Source: Sphaerospermopsis kisseleviana NIES-73 (GTDB taxonomy: Bacteria; Cyanobacteriota; Cyanobacteriia; Cyanobacteriales; Nostocaceae). Taken from it: DNA of 64,000 nt. Position 1 is the stretch's first letter. Every line of letters begins with the position of its first letter. The stretch lies in NCBI RefSeq assembly GCF_002368075.1, contig NZ_AP018314.1:4927098-4991097 (forward strand), in the 5' to 3' direction. Both the position numbers and the translations under genes were made by a program. Positions 16,917 to 27,796 of the stretch are shown here, one piece after another. The notes under the pieces were generated by a model. The model worked only from the letters and a program-made list of their open reading frames with translations, searched no databases and was not told where the DNA came from.

Positions 16917-17801
16917 ATGATCAGGACTATAATGCGTAAACTAACAATTTTTTGTTTAGCACTAAGTTTGTGCTTGACAAGTGTCGCCTGTGGGGGAGGA
17001 AACCAAACTACATCTTCTACTCAAAGTAGTAGCCAAAGTAGCAGCCAAAGTGCAACCCCCACCAAATTAAATGATGGACGGTACGACGTACAACAGGCTA
17101 CTTACAATGATGCTAATGGGGAGTATACGCTGTTTTTACTTGGTAGTCAGCCGCCTACCTTTAGCACAGAAAAGTTACAAATGGCTCGGTTGACAGATGA
17201 AGAACTCAAAGCAGGTAAAAAAACCTATCTCAAAGTAGAAAATGGTCAGACAGCCTTATATCTGACAGAAGACTTTAAAATTGAGTACGTTCACAACGTC
17301 ACCGAAACCAAAACCAATCCCCAAACCGGACAACAAGAAACCGTAATTGTACGTCAAGAATCTAACTTCTGGACACCTTTTGCTGGAGCTTTAGCTGGTA
17401 ACATAGCAGGTCAAGCTATTGGTAGTCTGTTATTTAGACCTCAATATTATGTACCTCCCGTTTATCAGCCCGGTGGAATTATGACCGGTTATGGTGGATA
17501 TGGTTCTAGCTATGATGCAGCCGTTTCCAGTTATCGTTCTCGGTATAATGAACCACCGGCAGCCGTAAGAAATCGTACAGCTTTCCGCACTACAGGTTCG
17601 ATCAGAAACACAGGGGGTTCTACTTCTACCACAACCCGCACGAATACAGGTAATAGAGCAACAGGTTCAGGTTTTGGTAGTAGTAATCTCCGTCCTTCTG
17701 GTAATTCCAGTTCTACTCGCCGTAATTCTGGCAGTAGTTTTGGCAGTGGTAGTCGTTCTTCAGGCCGTCGTTCTTCTGGTTTTGGTAGCAGAAGAAGATA
17801 A
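16917..17801 (+). CDS. Predicted lipoprotein with Ser/Gly/Arg-rich tail
   Basis: This 294-residue protein begins with a lipoprotein signal: a hydrophobic stretch and then LTSVAC followed by GGG, with the lipid-modified cysteine near residue 25. Ser/Gln-rich linker sequence (TQSSSQSSSQS) follows. A globular middle domain spans about 45-150. Then comes a glycine-rich hydrophobic patch (AGALAGNIAGQAIGSLLF). The last 100 residues are low-complexity Ser/Gly/Arg/Thr ending SSGFGSRRR. The arrangement resembles surface proteins anchored at the membrane with a basic disordered tail. ATG 16917 or ATG 16932 could be the start; both give the same mature protein. Function unknown. Confidence 0.75.
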   Translation: MIRTIMRKLTIFCLALSLCLTSVACGGGNQTTSSTQSSSQSSSQSATPTKLNDGRYDVQQATYNDANGEYTLFLLGSQPPTFSTEKLQMARLTDEELKAGKKTYLKVENGQTALYLTEDFKIEYVHNVTETKTNPQTGQQETVIVRQESNFWTPFAGALAGNIAGQAIGSLLFRPQYYVPPVYQPGGIMTGYGGYGSSYDAAVSSYRSRYNEPPAAVRNRTAFRTTGSIRNTGGSTSTTTRTNTGNRATGSGFGSSNLRPSGNSSSTRRNSGSSFGSGSRSSGRRSSGFGSRRR

Positions 17802-17805
17802 ATAG

Positions 17806-17965
17806 AAGGCAGGGGGCAGGAGGCAGGAGGCAGAAGGCAGGAGGCAGGAGGCAGGAGGCAGGAGGCAGGAGGCAGAAGGTAAATATTTCTTCCCATCTTC
17901 CCATCTTCCCATCTCCCCATCTCCTCATCTCCTCATCTCTACTGTCACCTGTCACCTGTCACCTG
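17806..17965. repeat. Heptamer arrays (GGCAGGA)n, (TCTTCCCA)n and (CTGTCAC)n
   Basis: About ten GGCAGGA/GGCAGAA units occupy 17806-17880. CATCTTCC/CATCTCC units follow at 17888-17938, then GTCACCT units at 17943-17965. They fill the gap between the convergent lipoprotein gene and aroF. Open frames across them on the minus strand are artefacts. Confidence 0.92.
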
Positions 17966-17970
17966 TTATA

Positions 17971-19029
17971 TTACACAATTGCCAATGCAGGTTGTGGCCA
18001 ACGACCGACGGCTTTACCAATAACTGCTAATTCTGACATGAGTTGATCAAACCTGTCTGGTGTTAAAGATTGGGGTCCATCGGATAAAGCCTTGGCTGGG
18101 TTGGGGTGAACTTCAATCATTAAAGAATCTGTACCAGCTGCGATCGCTGCCATTGCCATTGCAGGTACAAACTCAGCCCAACCCACACCATGACTAGGAT
18201 CAATCATAATCGGTAGGTGAGTCAGTTTTCTTAACACCGGCACAACAGATAAATCTAAAGTATTGCGCGTATACTGACGGTCAAAAGTTCTAATTCCCCG
18301 TTCACACAAAATCACATTGGGATTACCAGCAGCCAAAATATACTCAGCGGCCATTAACCAATCTTCAATAGTTGCTGCCATTCCCCGTTTTAAAAGCACT
18401 GGCTTAGATTGCGCCCCTACTTGTTTTAAGAGAGAGAAATTTTGCATATTTCTCGCCCCTACCTGAATCACATCAGCAACTTCGGCGATTTTTTCCAAAT
18501 CTCCAGCGTCCATCACCTCAGTAATGATTCCCAGTCCACTGACTTCCCGCGCCTTTGCTAACAACTCCAAAGCACTTTCACCGTGACCTTGGAAAGCATA
18601 GGGTGAAGTTCGGGGTTTGTATGCACCACCACGCAGGAACTTAGCACCAGCCGCCTTAACCCGCTGTGCAGTTTCCACAATCATGGTTTCATTTTCCACC
18701 GAACATGGTCCAGCAACCACAACTAAAGGATGATGTTCACCAAAAATTACAGGACCATCGGGAGTATTTACCACCACCTCAGAAGCTTCACCGTGGCGGA
18801 ACTGACGACTAGCGCGTTTATAGGGTACTTCCACCCGTAAAACTTGTTCGATCCATTGACTGAGTTCTTGAATTTGCAGGGGATCTAAATCCGCCGTTTC
18901 ACCTACTAAACCTATTACTACTTTATGTTTGCCAATGATTTTTTCTGGTGTTAAACCCCAGTCAGCTAATTCTTGAGTTAAACGATCTATTTCTGACTGT
19001 GGGGAGCCGACTTTCATTACAACAATCAT
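17971..19029 (-). CDS. aroF: 3-deoxy-7-phosphoheptulonate (DAHP) synthase
   Basis: DAHP synthase condenses phosphoenolpyruvate and erythrose 4-phosphate, the first step of the shikimate pathway. The 352-residue protein has an N-terminal ferredoxin-like regulatory domain (about 1-90, [15 protein letters not shown] onward) and then the (beta/alpha)8 catalytic barrel of the type I-beta class. Motifs visible are [42 protein letters not shown] and [10 protein letters not shown]. It is on the same strand as tyrA, so two aromatic-pathway genes sit close, although not in one operon. Confidence 0.95.
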   Translation of the reverse strand: MIVVMKVGSPQSEIDRLTQELADWGLTPEKIIGKHKVVIGLVGETADLDPLQIQELSQWIEQVLRVEVPYKRASRQFRHGEASEVVVNTPDGPVIFGEHHPLVVVAGPCSVENETMIVETAQRVKAAGAKFLRGGAYKPRTSPYAFQGHGESALELLAKAREVSGLGIITEVMDAGDLEKIAEVADVIQVGARNMQNFSLLKQVGAQSKPVLLKRGMAATIEDWLMAAEYILAAGNPNVILCERGIRTFDRQYTRNTLDLSVVPVLRKLTHLPIMIDPSHGVGWAEFVPAMAMAAIAAGTDSLMIEVHPNPAKALSDGPQSLTPDRFDQLMSELAVIGKAVGRWPQPALAIV

Positions 19030-19266
19030 TTGAAAATCCCTGTATTTTTGAGTAAACTTTGAGTCAAATATTTACCGAGTCAGGAATGTTGATTTAATTT
19101 TTGGCTACTGGAATTACTAAATAATTAAGCGAGATAATTAAGCGAGAAGATATATAAAAAATGTAGCGCCAGGTACTTTGTCTGCATATTGGGTATAAAT
19201 CAGATAAGAGTCATTTCCTAATTTACCCAATATGGCAGTTATCTCAAGATACCTGAGCGCCGTTGA

Positions 19267-19737
19267 TCAGACGTTCTTTTTGCGTGTTTCTCGCCAACCT
19301 TCGACCATTCTGCCCCAATTGGTACTAAATTCACCAAAACCTAGTAAAGTACCAGGTCTTTCTATATCCCAAGAGGCGGAAAGTACACCGTAGGTTATGC
19401 CTAAAACCCCTAACCCAAATAATCCCATATTCACCAATAATACTGCGATGGGAGGTAATTGGACATGAGCGTAACTGACCAACAAATAGCTGACCACCAG
19501 AGTAGTAATACCTAAAGCCGTAGGTATCCCACAAAATGCAGCGACTCTGCGGATCATCCGCTGGCTGACCACTTCAGGAATCGCCATTTCCTCTTTCGTG
19601 TAAGGTGGTTGCTGTGGCGACTTTTGATTAGATTCCTGTGTTTTTACTATCGGTTGAGTTTTAGTTTTTACAGGTTTTTGACGCTTTTTATTTGGCTCAA
19701 AAGGTAAATTACTGCGTTCTGATCCTTCAGCAGACAT
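19267..19737 (-). CDS. pam68: PAM68-family photosystem II assembly protein
   Basis: This 156-residue thylakoid membrane protein helps build early photosystem II intermediates. A basic, disordered N-terminal half precedes two membrane segments (GIPTALGITTLVVSYLLVS and PPIAVLLVNMGLFGLGVLG). It ends with the family motif GITYGVLSASWDIERPGTLLG and a charged tail. I use ATG 19737; a TTG two codons upstream is possible. Its start is only 12 bases after the rpsO stop, so the two are very likely one transcript. Confidence 0.9.
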   Translation of the reverse strand: MSAEGSERSNLPFEPNKKRQKPVKTKTQPIVKTQESNQKSPQQPPYTKEEMAIPEVVSQRMIRRVAAFCGIPTALGITTLVVSYLLVSYAHVQLPPIAVLLVNMGLFGLGVLGITYGVLSASWDIERPGTLLGFGEFSTNWGRMVEGWRETRKKNV

Positions 19738-19749
19738 AAGCAATAATTC

Positions 19750-20019
19750 CTAACCACGAATGCCCAGGCGAGAAATCAAAGCCTGATACTTTTCCCGGTC
19801 GTTTTTGAGAACATAAGCTAAAAGACGCTTGCGCTGTCCGATCATCTTTAATAGTCCTCGGCGGGAGGAGTGATCTTTTTTGTTAGCTTGCAGGTGTTGG
19901 CTGAGGCGGTTAATACGATCAGTCAACATAGCGATTTGGACATCCGCAGATCCGGTATCGGTTTCGTGTACTTGGAAGCCAGAGAGAATTTCTTGTTTGC
20001 GCTGTTGCGTGAGAGCCAT
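19750..20019 (-). CDS. rpsO: Ribosomal protein S15
   Basis: This 89-residue primary 16S rRNA-binding protein of the small subunit has the standard length. Typical segments are [36 protein letters not shown] and [12 protein letters not shown]. It is the first gene of a pair with pam68. Confidence 0.97.
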   Translation of the reverse strand: MALTQQRKQEILSGFQVHETDTGSADVQIAMLTDRINRLSQHLQANKKDHSSRRGLLKMIGQRKRLLAYVLKNDREKYQALISRLGIRG

Positions 20020-20221
20020 GATTGATTAAACTTCGATTTTCGCTAAATGTATGCAGCAGTCTCTTATAATATCACAGCAATCAAAGTCTGTGGTAATTTT
20101 AGGTGATTGGTGACTGGTTATTGGTGATAGGGTTATTTACCTCCCCATCTTCCCCCTGTTCCCTACCCATGACTTTCGTTCTGTTTTGCGTAAGTCCTGA
20201 AGTATTTAATCGAACTGAATA

Positions 20222-21025
20222 TTAGTTATTTTCTTGCATACTTCTAACAATTTTTGTCACCATCTTTCGAGGAAAAAATCTGACACTTTTCGCCAGAATT
20301 TGATTTAAAAGTCCGGGAATAACTATAGTTTGACCGCGCATTAAGGCATCATATCCCATCAAAGCCACAGTTTGAGCATCCATCATTTTTTGACCTTTCA
20401 ACAATTTAGAATCTGCCATTCCTGTGCGTTCATGAAATGCAGATACAGTTGAACCTGGACACAAAACAGTTACTGTTACACCTGTACCTTCTAACTCATT
20501 AGCAATAGCTTCAGAAAAGGATAAAACATAAGCTTTAGTGGCAAAATAAACCGCCATTAAAGGACCAGGTTGAAAAGCAGCAGCAGAAGCAACATTTAAT
20601 ATTTTCCCCCTACCTTGCTTAACCATATTTTTGAGAAATAACTTAGTTAAATGAGTCAAACAAACTAAGTTAACCTGCAACATTTCTAATTCATGATTCA
20701 AGCTGGTTTCATTAAAAAAACCATAAGTACCAAATCCGGCATTATTCACAAGTACATCAACTTGAATATTATCTTGTTGCAATTCTGTAAAAATTTCGTT
20801 GGGAGAAGTATGTATAGATAAATCTTTAACAATAGTTTTGACAAGAATATTAAATTTCTCTTTAAAATCAATAGCGATTTCTAAAAGTTTAATTTCGTTT
20901 CTATCTACTAGGACTAGATTGTAATTCTCAGAGGCAAATATATAGGCTAATTGGTAGCCAATTCCACTTGCTGCTCCAGTAATAAGAGCAGTTTCTTTAC
21001 ACTGTAATTGACCTTTGATGTTCAT
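20222..21025 (-). CDS. Short-chain dehydrogenase/reductase at the hetN position of the hgl cluster
   Basis: A 267-residue classical SDR. TGAASGIGYQLA is the NADP-binding loop, NNAGFGTYG follows, and the catalytic S-Y-K set is in NVASAAAFQPG and YFATKAYVL. It is the last gene of the leftward hgl set, 79 bases after hglB, the place occupied by hetN in PCC 7120. HetN there also carries an RGSGR peptide that inhibits HetR. The matching loop here reads VKQGRGKILNV (about residues 135-145), so that motif is absent. It may act as a ketoreductase of glycolipid synthesis, or be a different SDR replacing hetN. I therefore give no gene symbol. Confidence 0.75.
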   Translation of the reverse strand: MNIKGQLQCKETALITGAASGIGYQLAYIFASENYNLVLVDRNEIKLLEIAIDFKEKFNILVKTIVKDLSIHTSPNEIFTELQQDNIQVDVLVNNAGFGTYGFFNETSLNHELEMLQVNLVCLTHLTKLFLKNMVKQGRGKILNVASAAAFQPGPLMAVYFATKAYVLSFSEAIANELEGTGVTVTVLCPGSTVSAFHERTGMADSKLLKGQKMMDAQTVALMGYDALMRGQTIVIPGLLNQILAKSVRFFPRKMVTKIVRSMQENN

Positions 21026-21104
21026 ATTATAAACTGGTGTTATTCAGCTAAAATTATTAGATTGTAAGGTGGGGAATGCCCACCCTACTTTTTTAAGACT
21101 ATAA

Positions 21105-22622
21105 TTATGCGAGAGTCAGGAAACCTGTTTGCATTAAATAGGAGGTGTAAGTGATTAATAATTGTGAATCAATTTGCGGACAAACAATAGAACTTCCTTT
21201 CAATGCTTCCAGGGTTTCTTCACAGCTAATAATTGGTCTTCTTGCTTGCAAATACAAATCAGGAATGGTGATTTGTTCATCAGACCAACGCTCTAATAAA
21301 AAGGGTTTCAGGGTGTATAATGGATTCTCTTGGTCAGTGACATTATTGATTAATTCATTTTGCCATTGTTCGTAGGGAATCATTTCTAATTTAAAGCCAA
21401 AGGTGCGTATCCATTCCACCAATGATTTTAAAGAAGCGGGTTGGGGATGTTGCAAATGGAAAGCTTGACCAATGGATTTTTCCTGTCTAGATAAGTAAAC
21501 TACTGCTTTACTTACATAGTCTACAGGGGACATATCCAACATATAATCTACATCGGGAAAACATCCCATTTGTAGACAACCTTTAATCATTAAATTGATA
21601 AAATCATGGGTGTTACAAATCCCAGTTTGGCTATCTCCAGCAATTAAAGGTGGTCTGTAGATTGTAATCGGTAATCCTCTGTCACCAGCAATTTTAACTA
21701 ACTTCTCAGCTACCCATTTTGTTTGAGAATAACCTAAGAAAATACCTTGCCAATCATCAAAGCTATCTTGTTCTTTAACTACCTTACCAGCGTAAGCGGT
21801 AGATTCAAAAACAGCAACGCTAGAAACGTAATGTACAGGTTTAACTTTGGTTTTGCAAGCTAACCTTAAAACTTCCTGAGTTCCTAATACGTTTGCTGCT
21901 TTTAATGCCGAATAAGGATAAACATAATTCAGCAAAGCACCACTATGATAAATGGTGTCAATATTGGCAGCTAAATTTTCAAATTGTTCTGCACTAATGC
22001 CTAAAAGTGGTAACGATAAATCACCAACAATAGGTATTAAACGCTCACTATATTGATCATCCCAAATGGCATACTGTTGGAGATTTTTAATTAATTTGCT
22101 CTTAGCTTCGGCAACATCAGCAGCACGTACCAAACAATAAATAGTTGCTGGGGTTTCTGTGAGAAGTTCCTTAATAATAAACGCCCCTAAATAACCAGTC
22201 CCCCCTGTTAAAAAGATGTTTTTAGGATTGGTAACAGCAATCGCATTATTACCCACTGGTTGAATAGTGGGATCTAGCACCACTTCCACACCTAAATCTA
22301 AAAATGGTACAGGAATATTGACATTATTAACAGTACCATTGCTGGAGTTTTCTAACTGGGCATTTTCGGGATTTTCTTCTGATAAACGTTGAGAAAGCGC
22401 AGCGATGGTGGGATAATGCCACAATAAAACCGGAGAGGGTTTAAAACCTAGTAAATTTTCTAATTTACTAATAATAATCATAGCTTGGGCAGAATCCAAA
22501 CCATAATTTTCTAGATGTTCTTGAACGTCAATTTCTTCTGGTGTTGTCCCTAGCACTTCTGCTAAGTTAGACACCATAAAATCTTGAATTTGAGCAGCAT
22601 TATAAGTAGTTGTTAAACTCAT
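21105..22622 (-). CDS. hglB: Heterocyst glycolipid ACP-thioester reductase
   Basis: This 505-residue two-domain protein is also called HetM. Residues 1-80 form an acyl carrier protein with the phosphopantetheine serine in [10 protein letters not shown] (Ser44). From about 130 on is a thioester-reductase domain with NADP motif [13 protein letters not shown] and catalytic [11 protein letters not shown]. It releases the finished chain as aldehyde or alcohol, giving the long-chain alcohol aglycone of heterocyst glycolipids. Length and domain order match PCC 7120 HglB. Only two bases separate it from the enoyl-reductase gene, so the two are co-transcribed. Confidence 0.92.
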   Translation of the reverse strand: MSLTTTYNAAQIQDFMVSNLAEVLGTTPEEIDVQEHLENYGLDSAQAMIIISKLENLLGFKPSPVLLWHYPTIAALSQRLSEENPENAQLENSSNGTVNNVNIPVPFLDLGVEVVLDPTIQPVGNNAIAVTNPKNIFLTGGTGYLGAFIIKELLTETPATIYCLVRAADVAEAKSKLIKNLQQYAIWDDQYSERLIPIVGDLSLPLLGISAEQFENLAANIDTIYHSGALLNYVYPYSALKAANVLGTQEVLRLACKTKVKPVHYVSSVAVFESTAYAGKVVKEQDSFDDWQGIFLGYSQTKWVAEKLVKIAGDRGLPITIYRPPLIAGDSQTGICNTHDFINLMIKGCLQMGCFPDVDYMLDMSPVDYVSKAVVYLSRQEKSIGQAFHLQHPQPASLKSLVEWIRTFGFKLEMIPYEQWQNELINNVTDQENPLYTLKPFLLERWSDEQITIPDLYLQARRPIISCEETLEALKGSSIVCPQIDSQLLITYTSYLMQTGFLTLA

Positions 22623-22624
22623 TT

Positions 22625-24295
22625 TTACATCTCCAATGTAGAGTTAACGGGTTGATATTGACTGTAAAAACTGGGAAGTTGCAAACCTTGGAATTTTAGG
22701 TTTTGAATACGATATAAAAAGGCAGTTCCTAACATAATGTGATTGGCGACATCAACAACATGACGGTTTTGAGGTGCTGCTAAATAAGAACCTTTTACCC
22801 AGTCGTTAAAACTGCCCATTGCAGGACCGCACCAAATTTGATAATCTACTTCTCGACCTTTTTCGCCGCTACTAGACCACCGAGAAGATAAACCTAAATA
22901 CCAACGGAAAATTAAAGCCATTTTTAATTTAGGGTTATTCACAGCTTTACCTAATTTTTCAGGGTTTTTCTGTGATAAATAAGCGGCTGTTCCTTCCCAA
23001 ACTTCGGCGATAGGTTTACGGAAGATTTGTTTTTCTAACTTCTCTCTTTCTGCTTGGGGAATCTCTTCAATTGAGTCATAAGCGCGATATAATTCATATA
23101 ATTTTTGCGCCCGCATGGGAAACATTGTTCCCCGTTTTAAAACCTGTAATTTGACTCCCATTTCAAACATATCAGCAGCAGGAGCCATCATCATATCTGC
23201 CATTTCTGCTTGTGCTAATAACTTTTTGGTGTATTCACAAGCTCCCGATTCTATGCAAGATTGATTGATAGAACCAGTGACTATATAAGCCGCACCCATC
23301 ATAAATGCAGCTAGGGCGGATTCTGGTGTACCAATGCCTCCTGCTACTCCCACTCTAATGGGTTTTTCGTAATTATATTTACCTTGAATTTCGTCCCGCA
23401 AACTAATAATTGAAGGTAGTAAACATACGAGGGGACGATTATCTGTATGACCGCCAGAATCAGCTTCTACGGTAATATCATCAGCCATTGAAACTTTGCT
23501 GGCTAAATTTGCTTGCAGTTCGGTAATTAATCCTTGGGCAAGTAATTCTTTAACCATTTTTTCTGGGGGTGGCTGCATAAATTTGGTAGCAACTTCACGC
23601 CGAGAAATTTTGGCAATGACTTTATTTTTGATTTCAATTTGATGATTAGAATTTAAACTTAATCCGGCAATGCGATAATAAACAATGTTAGGAGTTAAGT
23701 CTAAAAATGCCGATGCTTCGACAGTGGTAACGCCATATTTTAAGTATAATTCTACGGCGCGACGTTCTATTGCTGGTTCGTTGGGACTGTGAATTAAATT
23801 AAAAGCATAAGGTCCATTGGGTAGGGCAGTTTGGATGTTTTGAATGGCTGTTTCTAGGCGTTCTGGAGGTAAACCACCTGCACCAAATGAACCTAAAAGT
23901 TTTTGTTTTCCTAGTGCAATGACCATTTCTTCGGATGCTATTCCCCCAGCCATTGCACCAGTCATGTAGGCATATTTTACATTATAGGTGGAGAGGAAAG
24001 AGCGATCGCCAAATTGTTGCAGTTCTAATGCTGGTAATGATATTAATAGTTCTGCTTGTTCGGATGCACCGTTGTTAGCAGGTGTTAAATATCCGTCGTT
24101 GGTTACGCCAATGTTACCTGCTATTTTGACTATATGACAGGGTTTTTCTAGGGTGAGTAGTTTTTGTTTGATGGCGTTTTGTTCAAAGGCAATATAATCT
24201 AATGAACCTCTCCAAGCTTGGGTTTGATGTTGGGAAATGTGGAAGAAGGTAAGTCCGTTGTTGGGTTTGTTGAGTACCGTATTAAATGTTGTCAC
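22625..24295 (-). CDS. hglA: PfaD-type trans-acting enoyl reductase of glycolipid PKS
   Basis: A 556-residue FMN-dependent (beta/alpha)8 enoyl reductase of the PfaD family, which fully reduces the growing chain in trans. Visible parts are [39 protein letters not shown] and [19 protein letters not shown]. The C-terminal segment [16 protein letters not shown] and [20 protein letters not shown] are also typical. The start codon is GTG (24293-24295). The symbol hglA is from memory of the PCC 7120 gene order and is less certain than the biochemical assignment. Confidence 0.85.
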   Translation of the reverse strand: MTTFNTVLNKPNNGLTFFHISQHQTQAWRGSLDYIAFEQNAIKQKLLTLEKPCHIVKIAGNIGVTNDGYLTPANNGASEQAELLISLPALELQQFGDRSFLSTYNVKYAYMTGAMAGGIASEEMVIALGKQKLLGSFGAGGLPPERLETAIQNIQTALPNGPYAFNLIHSPNEPAIERRAVELYLKYGVTTVEASAFLDLTPNIVYYRIAGLSLNSNHQIEIKNKVIAKISRREVATKFMQPPPEKMVKELLAQGLITELQANLASKVSMADDITVEADSGGHTDNRPLVCLLPSIISLRDEIQGKYNYEKPIRVGVAGGIGTPESALAAFMMGAAYIVTGSINQSCIESGACEYTKKLLAQAEMADMMMAPAADMFEMGVKLQVLKRGTMFPMRAQKLYELYRAYDSIEEIPQAEREKLEKQIFRKPIAEVWEGTAAYLSQKNPEKLGKAVNNPKLKMALIFRWYLGLSSRWSSSGEKGREVDYQIWCGPAMGSFNDWVKGSYLAAPQNRHVVDVANHIMLGTAFLYRIQNLKFQGLQLPSFYSQYQPVNSTLEM

Positions 24296-24457
24296 GGTAG
24301 TTATTTCCTCAAGTTATCAAGTTTTGTAGCTATGTTTATGGTTTATAAACCGCAAAGTTCGCAAAGTTCGCAAAGGTAAGAAAGGAAGAGATGTCAAGGG
24401 TTTTTTGTGGTTCTATTGCTTTGTGTTTTTTGCGTTCTTTGTGGTTAGTTTTATTCA

Positions 24458-27400
24458 TTATTTTTCCTGTTGCAGTAAGTTTTGAGCGCAAGCTAATTGC
24501 AGTTTGATGATTTCGCTCATTTGTTGGCTGAAGTCTTTTCTAGCTTCTAAAAAGCTGGTGTGTGCTTTTGTTAATTTGGAGTTGTTGTTGGTCAGTTTTT
24601 GATACTGAGCTACTTTTAAATCGTTCATGTGAATTTTACGAAGTAATTTTTTAGGTGTGGGTTTTTGAGTGCAGGTTAATTCTGAAAAGTTTAATGCTTC
24701 TTGGGGTTGAAAACGGTTATCCATGAGCGGTTTTATGACCGTTTTTTCTGGTTCTGGGTAAATGTCTTGGGGTTGAATTTGGTAAGATGGTTTGAGAGAG
24801 TTAATGATTTTATACTCTCGATAATTGGTGTTTGATTCCGGTTTTTGATGTGTATCTTTTTGGAACAGTTGGCGGTTTTCTGCTTTTAAAATTTCGGCAG
24901 TGATAGAGTTGCCACCTAGTGTTACTTTTCTCAATGTTGCTTTGTTTTGTTTGGTGGTTGCTAGGGAGAGGTTATACAGAGGAGAAATATCTAATTTTAC
25001 TCCATGACTGAGCAGTTTTGCTAATGCTTTGACTATTGATGTATGGTCATCTAAGCCACGACGATTTAAGGATACGGTAATGTGTTCTTGGTTGCTGAGA
25101 ATTTTATCTATCCACCGTGAACAAATGCCACCAGCACCAGCTTCAATAAATACTTTTGCACCGTCTTGATAAACTCGATTGACTAAGCGAGGAAAGTCTA
25201 ATTCCTGACATAATCCTTTGGCGATATTATGGGCAATTACTTCACTTTCTAAGGTAATTGGTTGATATTCTGCCGCAGAATAACAGGTAACTCCGGAAAT
25301 TTTTTGTGCTGGTAAGTTGTTGAGTCGGAATAGTTCTGGGTATTCTGACTGCATCGCTGGAGCGTGAATAACGTGGTCAAAAGGTGCAGGAAAAGCGTTA
25401 CATCCTAATTTTTTGATCACTCTTTCACACGCTGCTGGTTCACCGGCAATTAATACTTCTTCTCGTGTATTAATTTGGGTGAGGTAGACACGATTTTCAC
25501 CTTTTAAAACTTCTCTAACTTGGTCAGGTGTAGACATTAAAACGTAGTTACTCCACAAATTATTATCATGATTTGCAGAATTTTTTGGTAGTCCCCAATA
25601 CTCTCTGACAGCATTTTTTTGTCCTGATAATCTATCACCAAATAATGATGATGAGTTGAAGGTGTTACTTCCTTGATAGAAGTTGCTCCAAACTCCTTGG
25701 GCAACCATCATACTGGTTTCACCTAAGCTATAACCAAAGATATATTTGGGTTTAATTTGGAAGTCATCGCTAATAATTGTGGTGATGAATCTCGTAAAGA
25801 GCATTTCTGCTTCAAACATAGCCAGAGAATCATCTAACAATTTCTTTTCTAGTGTTTCTAGTTCTCTGGTAGTTAGTTTTTTCAGACTTCTGGGAAATAC
25901 TAATTTTTCAACATCGGCTGCCCGTTTGTACAAACTTTTAACAATTACGTCATCAAAGGCTTTAGGAAATAGTCGGAATAATGTCCGTCCAATTCCTACA
26001 TAAGTGTTAACAGCCGCAGGATAAACAAAGGCAATTTCGCCATTTTTTCCTAATGGTTTGGGTGTAAAATAACTACCAATGGGTGTCACCCAATCTTTGC
26101 CATTTACAAAGGCATTGGTTACACCTTTTTTGGCAGAATTGATTTCTTTGAGGAGTTCTTTGTGGTTGCGTCCGGTGATAGATAAGGTATAATTGGCGTT
26201 AGGTTGTTGTTGAAAATTGATAAATGTTTGACTGGCTGTGGTTTTCAAACATTCAGCAGTTTCAATGGTTTTTTCTAGGTTATTTAACGCAGTTAATAAG
26301 CTAGTTTCATCATTTCCATTGATAGGAAAAAGATGATAGGGGCGTGATTCTAAATATCTGCTATTGCGTTCTTCCTGTTGGGTTTCTTCTGATAAAATAA
26401 CGTGAGCAAAAGAACCGTCACAACCAATACTGTTAATAGCAGAAATTCGACATTTGACCTCTTTTTGTAAAAACCAAGGTCGAGACTCGGTAGCAACATA
26501 AAAGGGGCTTCCTTCCCATACTTGCGGTGTTTTCACACCTGACCAGTTGGGGGTTGCTGGTATATATTTATAGTACAGACTCAGGGCAGTTTTGATTAAA
26601 CTGGCAATACCAGAAGCCACGAAAGTATGACCAATATTAGCTTTGACGCTACCAATGGCACAGTGTAAACCATCTCCCACCGAAGGATAAGCTTGCAGCA
26701 TACCCTGAATTTCTGCTTCGTCCTCTTGGGGTATGCCACTACCGCAGACTTCTAAGTAATTGACCTCTTGGGGTTGGATGCAGGCTTGTTTTAATGCTTG
26801 TTTGCAGACTTGATTGATGGTATCTGCATTTATCGCCATTGCAGGAGATTGACCAATACTTAAACCATCAATGACTGCATAGATGCGTTGATTGTTTTGC
26901 AATGCGGTATCATGTCTCTGCAAAACTACCGCACCTGCACCTTCTCCCACATTCCAACCGTCTGCATTTTGGTCAAAACTGAGGGTATTTATGCCTGTAT
27001 TTAGTTTACCAAATTGACTTCTCAGGAAGACATTTTCTACACCCCCAGCTAAGTCAACAGCACCTACAACTACTGCTTCAACTTCGTGAGTTGCTAATAG
27101 CATTTCTGCTAATTCTAAAGCTTTAAAAGTGGCAGTTTCTACGGCGTTAATAGTGAAGGATGGACCAGAGAAATTCCACAAAGAAGAAACTCGACTGGCC
27201 ATGATATTGCCGACATAACTGAGATATTCGCCAATATCAACTTGATGGTGAATGCTATCTTTTACTATGTTTTCTAGTTGGGTGATTTTTTCTGGTGGTA
27301 AGGCAATTTCCGCAGCATTCAAACCATCTTTTAATTGCCAAGAAGAATTCCACCGTTGTTGTAATTGATGTACAGATAATTCTATATCAGCGGCGATAAT

Positions 27401-27778
27401 GACAGCGACATTACTATTAGGTTGAATGTTACCATCTTTGAGGGCGCGATCGCACACTTTTAATAGTAAAGTTTGCTGCGGGTTGAGTTTTTCAACTTCG
27501 TTGGGCGGAATTTTGTAAGCTAATGTGTCAATTTCAAAATCTTTAATGTATGCACCGTTGGGTACTGTTCCTGCTTCTAAACCGTAACCTTGCAATAATT
27601 TTTCTTGTTCATTAATCCCATGCCATCTTTTTTCAGGTAAGGGAATAAAATGTTGTTTTCCGTCGTAAATACTGCCCTCAAAGGCATCTAAACCATCACA
27701 TTCCCCAAAAAAGGCATCCATGCCCACAATCGCCATTTTTGCCGCCATTTGCGCGTTCATTCTTTCTTGATTATTCAT
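24458..27778 (-). CDS. hglC: Glycolipid PKS subunit: KS-like (chain-length-factor type) plus acyltransferase
   Basis: This 1106-residue protein comprises an N-terminal ketosynthase fold (about 12-470), an acyltransferase (about 590-930) and a C-terminal helical tail. The KS lacks the active cysteine: the nucleophile loop reads TINAVETATFKALE, with Glu214 where Cys is expected, and the usual EAHGTGT is EVCGSGI. It should act as a chain-length-factor-like partner, as in PfaB. The acyltransferase has its serine in IFGYSLGETSM (Ser684). The tail near residue 1070 (AHTSFLEARKDFSQQMSEII) resembles helices in HglE and may be a docking element. The ATG lies 18 bases after the preceding KS gene. The symbol hglC is by gene order. 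Confidence 0.85.
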   Translation of the reverse strand: MNNQERMNAQMAAKMAIVGMDAFFGECDGLDAFEGSIYDGKQHFIPLPEKRWHGINEQEKLLQGYGLEAGTVPNGAYIKDFEIDTLAYKIPPNEVEKLNPQQTLLLKVCDRALKDGNIQPNSNVAVIIAADIELSVHQLQQRWNSSWQLKDGLNAAEIALPPEKITQLENIVKDSIHHQVDIGEYLSYVGNIMASRVSSLWNFSGPSFTINAVETATFKALELAEMLLATHEVEAVVVGAVDLAGGVENVFLRSQFGKLNTGINTLSFDQNADGWNVGEGAGAVVLQRHDTALQNNQRIYAVIDGLSIGQSPAMAINADTINQVCKQALKQACIQPQEVNYLEVCGSGIPQEDEAEIQGMLQAYPSVGDGLHCAIGSVKANIGHTFVASGIASLIKTALSLYYKYIPATPNWSGVKTPQVWEGSPFYVATESRPWFLQKEVKCRISAINSIGCDGSFAHVILSEETQQEERNSRYLESRPYHLFPINGNDETSLLTALNNLEKTIETAECLKTTASQTFINFQQQPNANYTLSITGRNHKELLKEINSAKKGVTNAFVNGKDWVTPIGSYFTPKPLGKNGEIAFVYPAAVNTYVGIGRTLFRLFPKAFDDVIVKSLYKRAADVEKLVFPRSLKKLTTRELETLEKKLLDDSLAMFEAEMLFTRFITTIISDDFQIKPKYIFGYSLGETSMMVAQGVWSNFYQGSNTFNSSSLFGDRLSGQKNAVREYWGLPKNSANHDNNLWSNYVLMSTPDQVREVLKGENRVYLTQINTREEVLIAGEPAACERVIKKLGCNAFPAPFDHVIHAPAMQSEYPELFRLNNLPAQKISGVTCYSAAEYQPITLESEVIAHNIAKGLCQELDFPRLVNRVYQDGAKVFIEAGAGGICSRWIDKILSNQEHITVSLNRRGLDDHTSIVKALAKLLSHGVKLDISPLYNLSLATTKQNKATLRKVTLGGNSITAEILKAENRQLFQKDTHQKPESNTNYREYKIINSLKPSYQIQPQDIYPEPEKTVIKPLMDNRFQPQEALNFSELTCTQKPTPKKLLRKIHMNDLKVAQYQKLTNNNSKLTKAHTSFLEARKDFSQQMSEIIKLQLACAQNLLQQEK

Positions 27779-27796
27779 TATCTGACTTCCCCTTGC

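Noticed and set aside
17531-17955. Minus-strand open frames with repeated PPASCLL
   Set aside because: They are translations of the GGCAGGA heptamer array and the antisense of the lipoprotein tail.
20222-21025. Naming the SDR hetN outright
   Set aside because: Position fits, but the RGSGR motif is absent and SDRs are easily confused; only the position is claimed.
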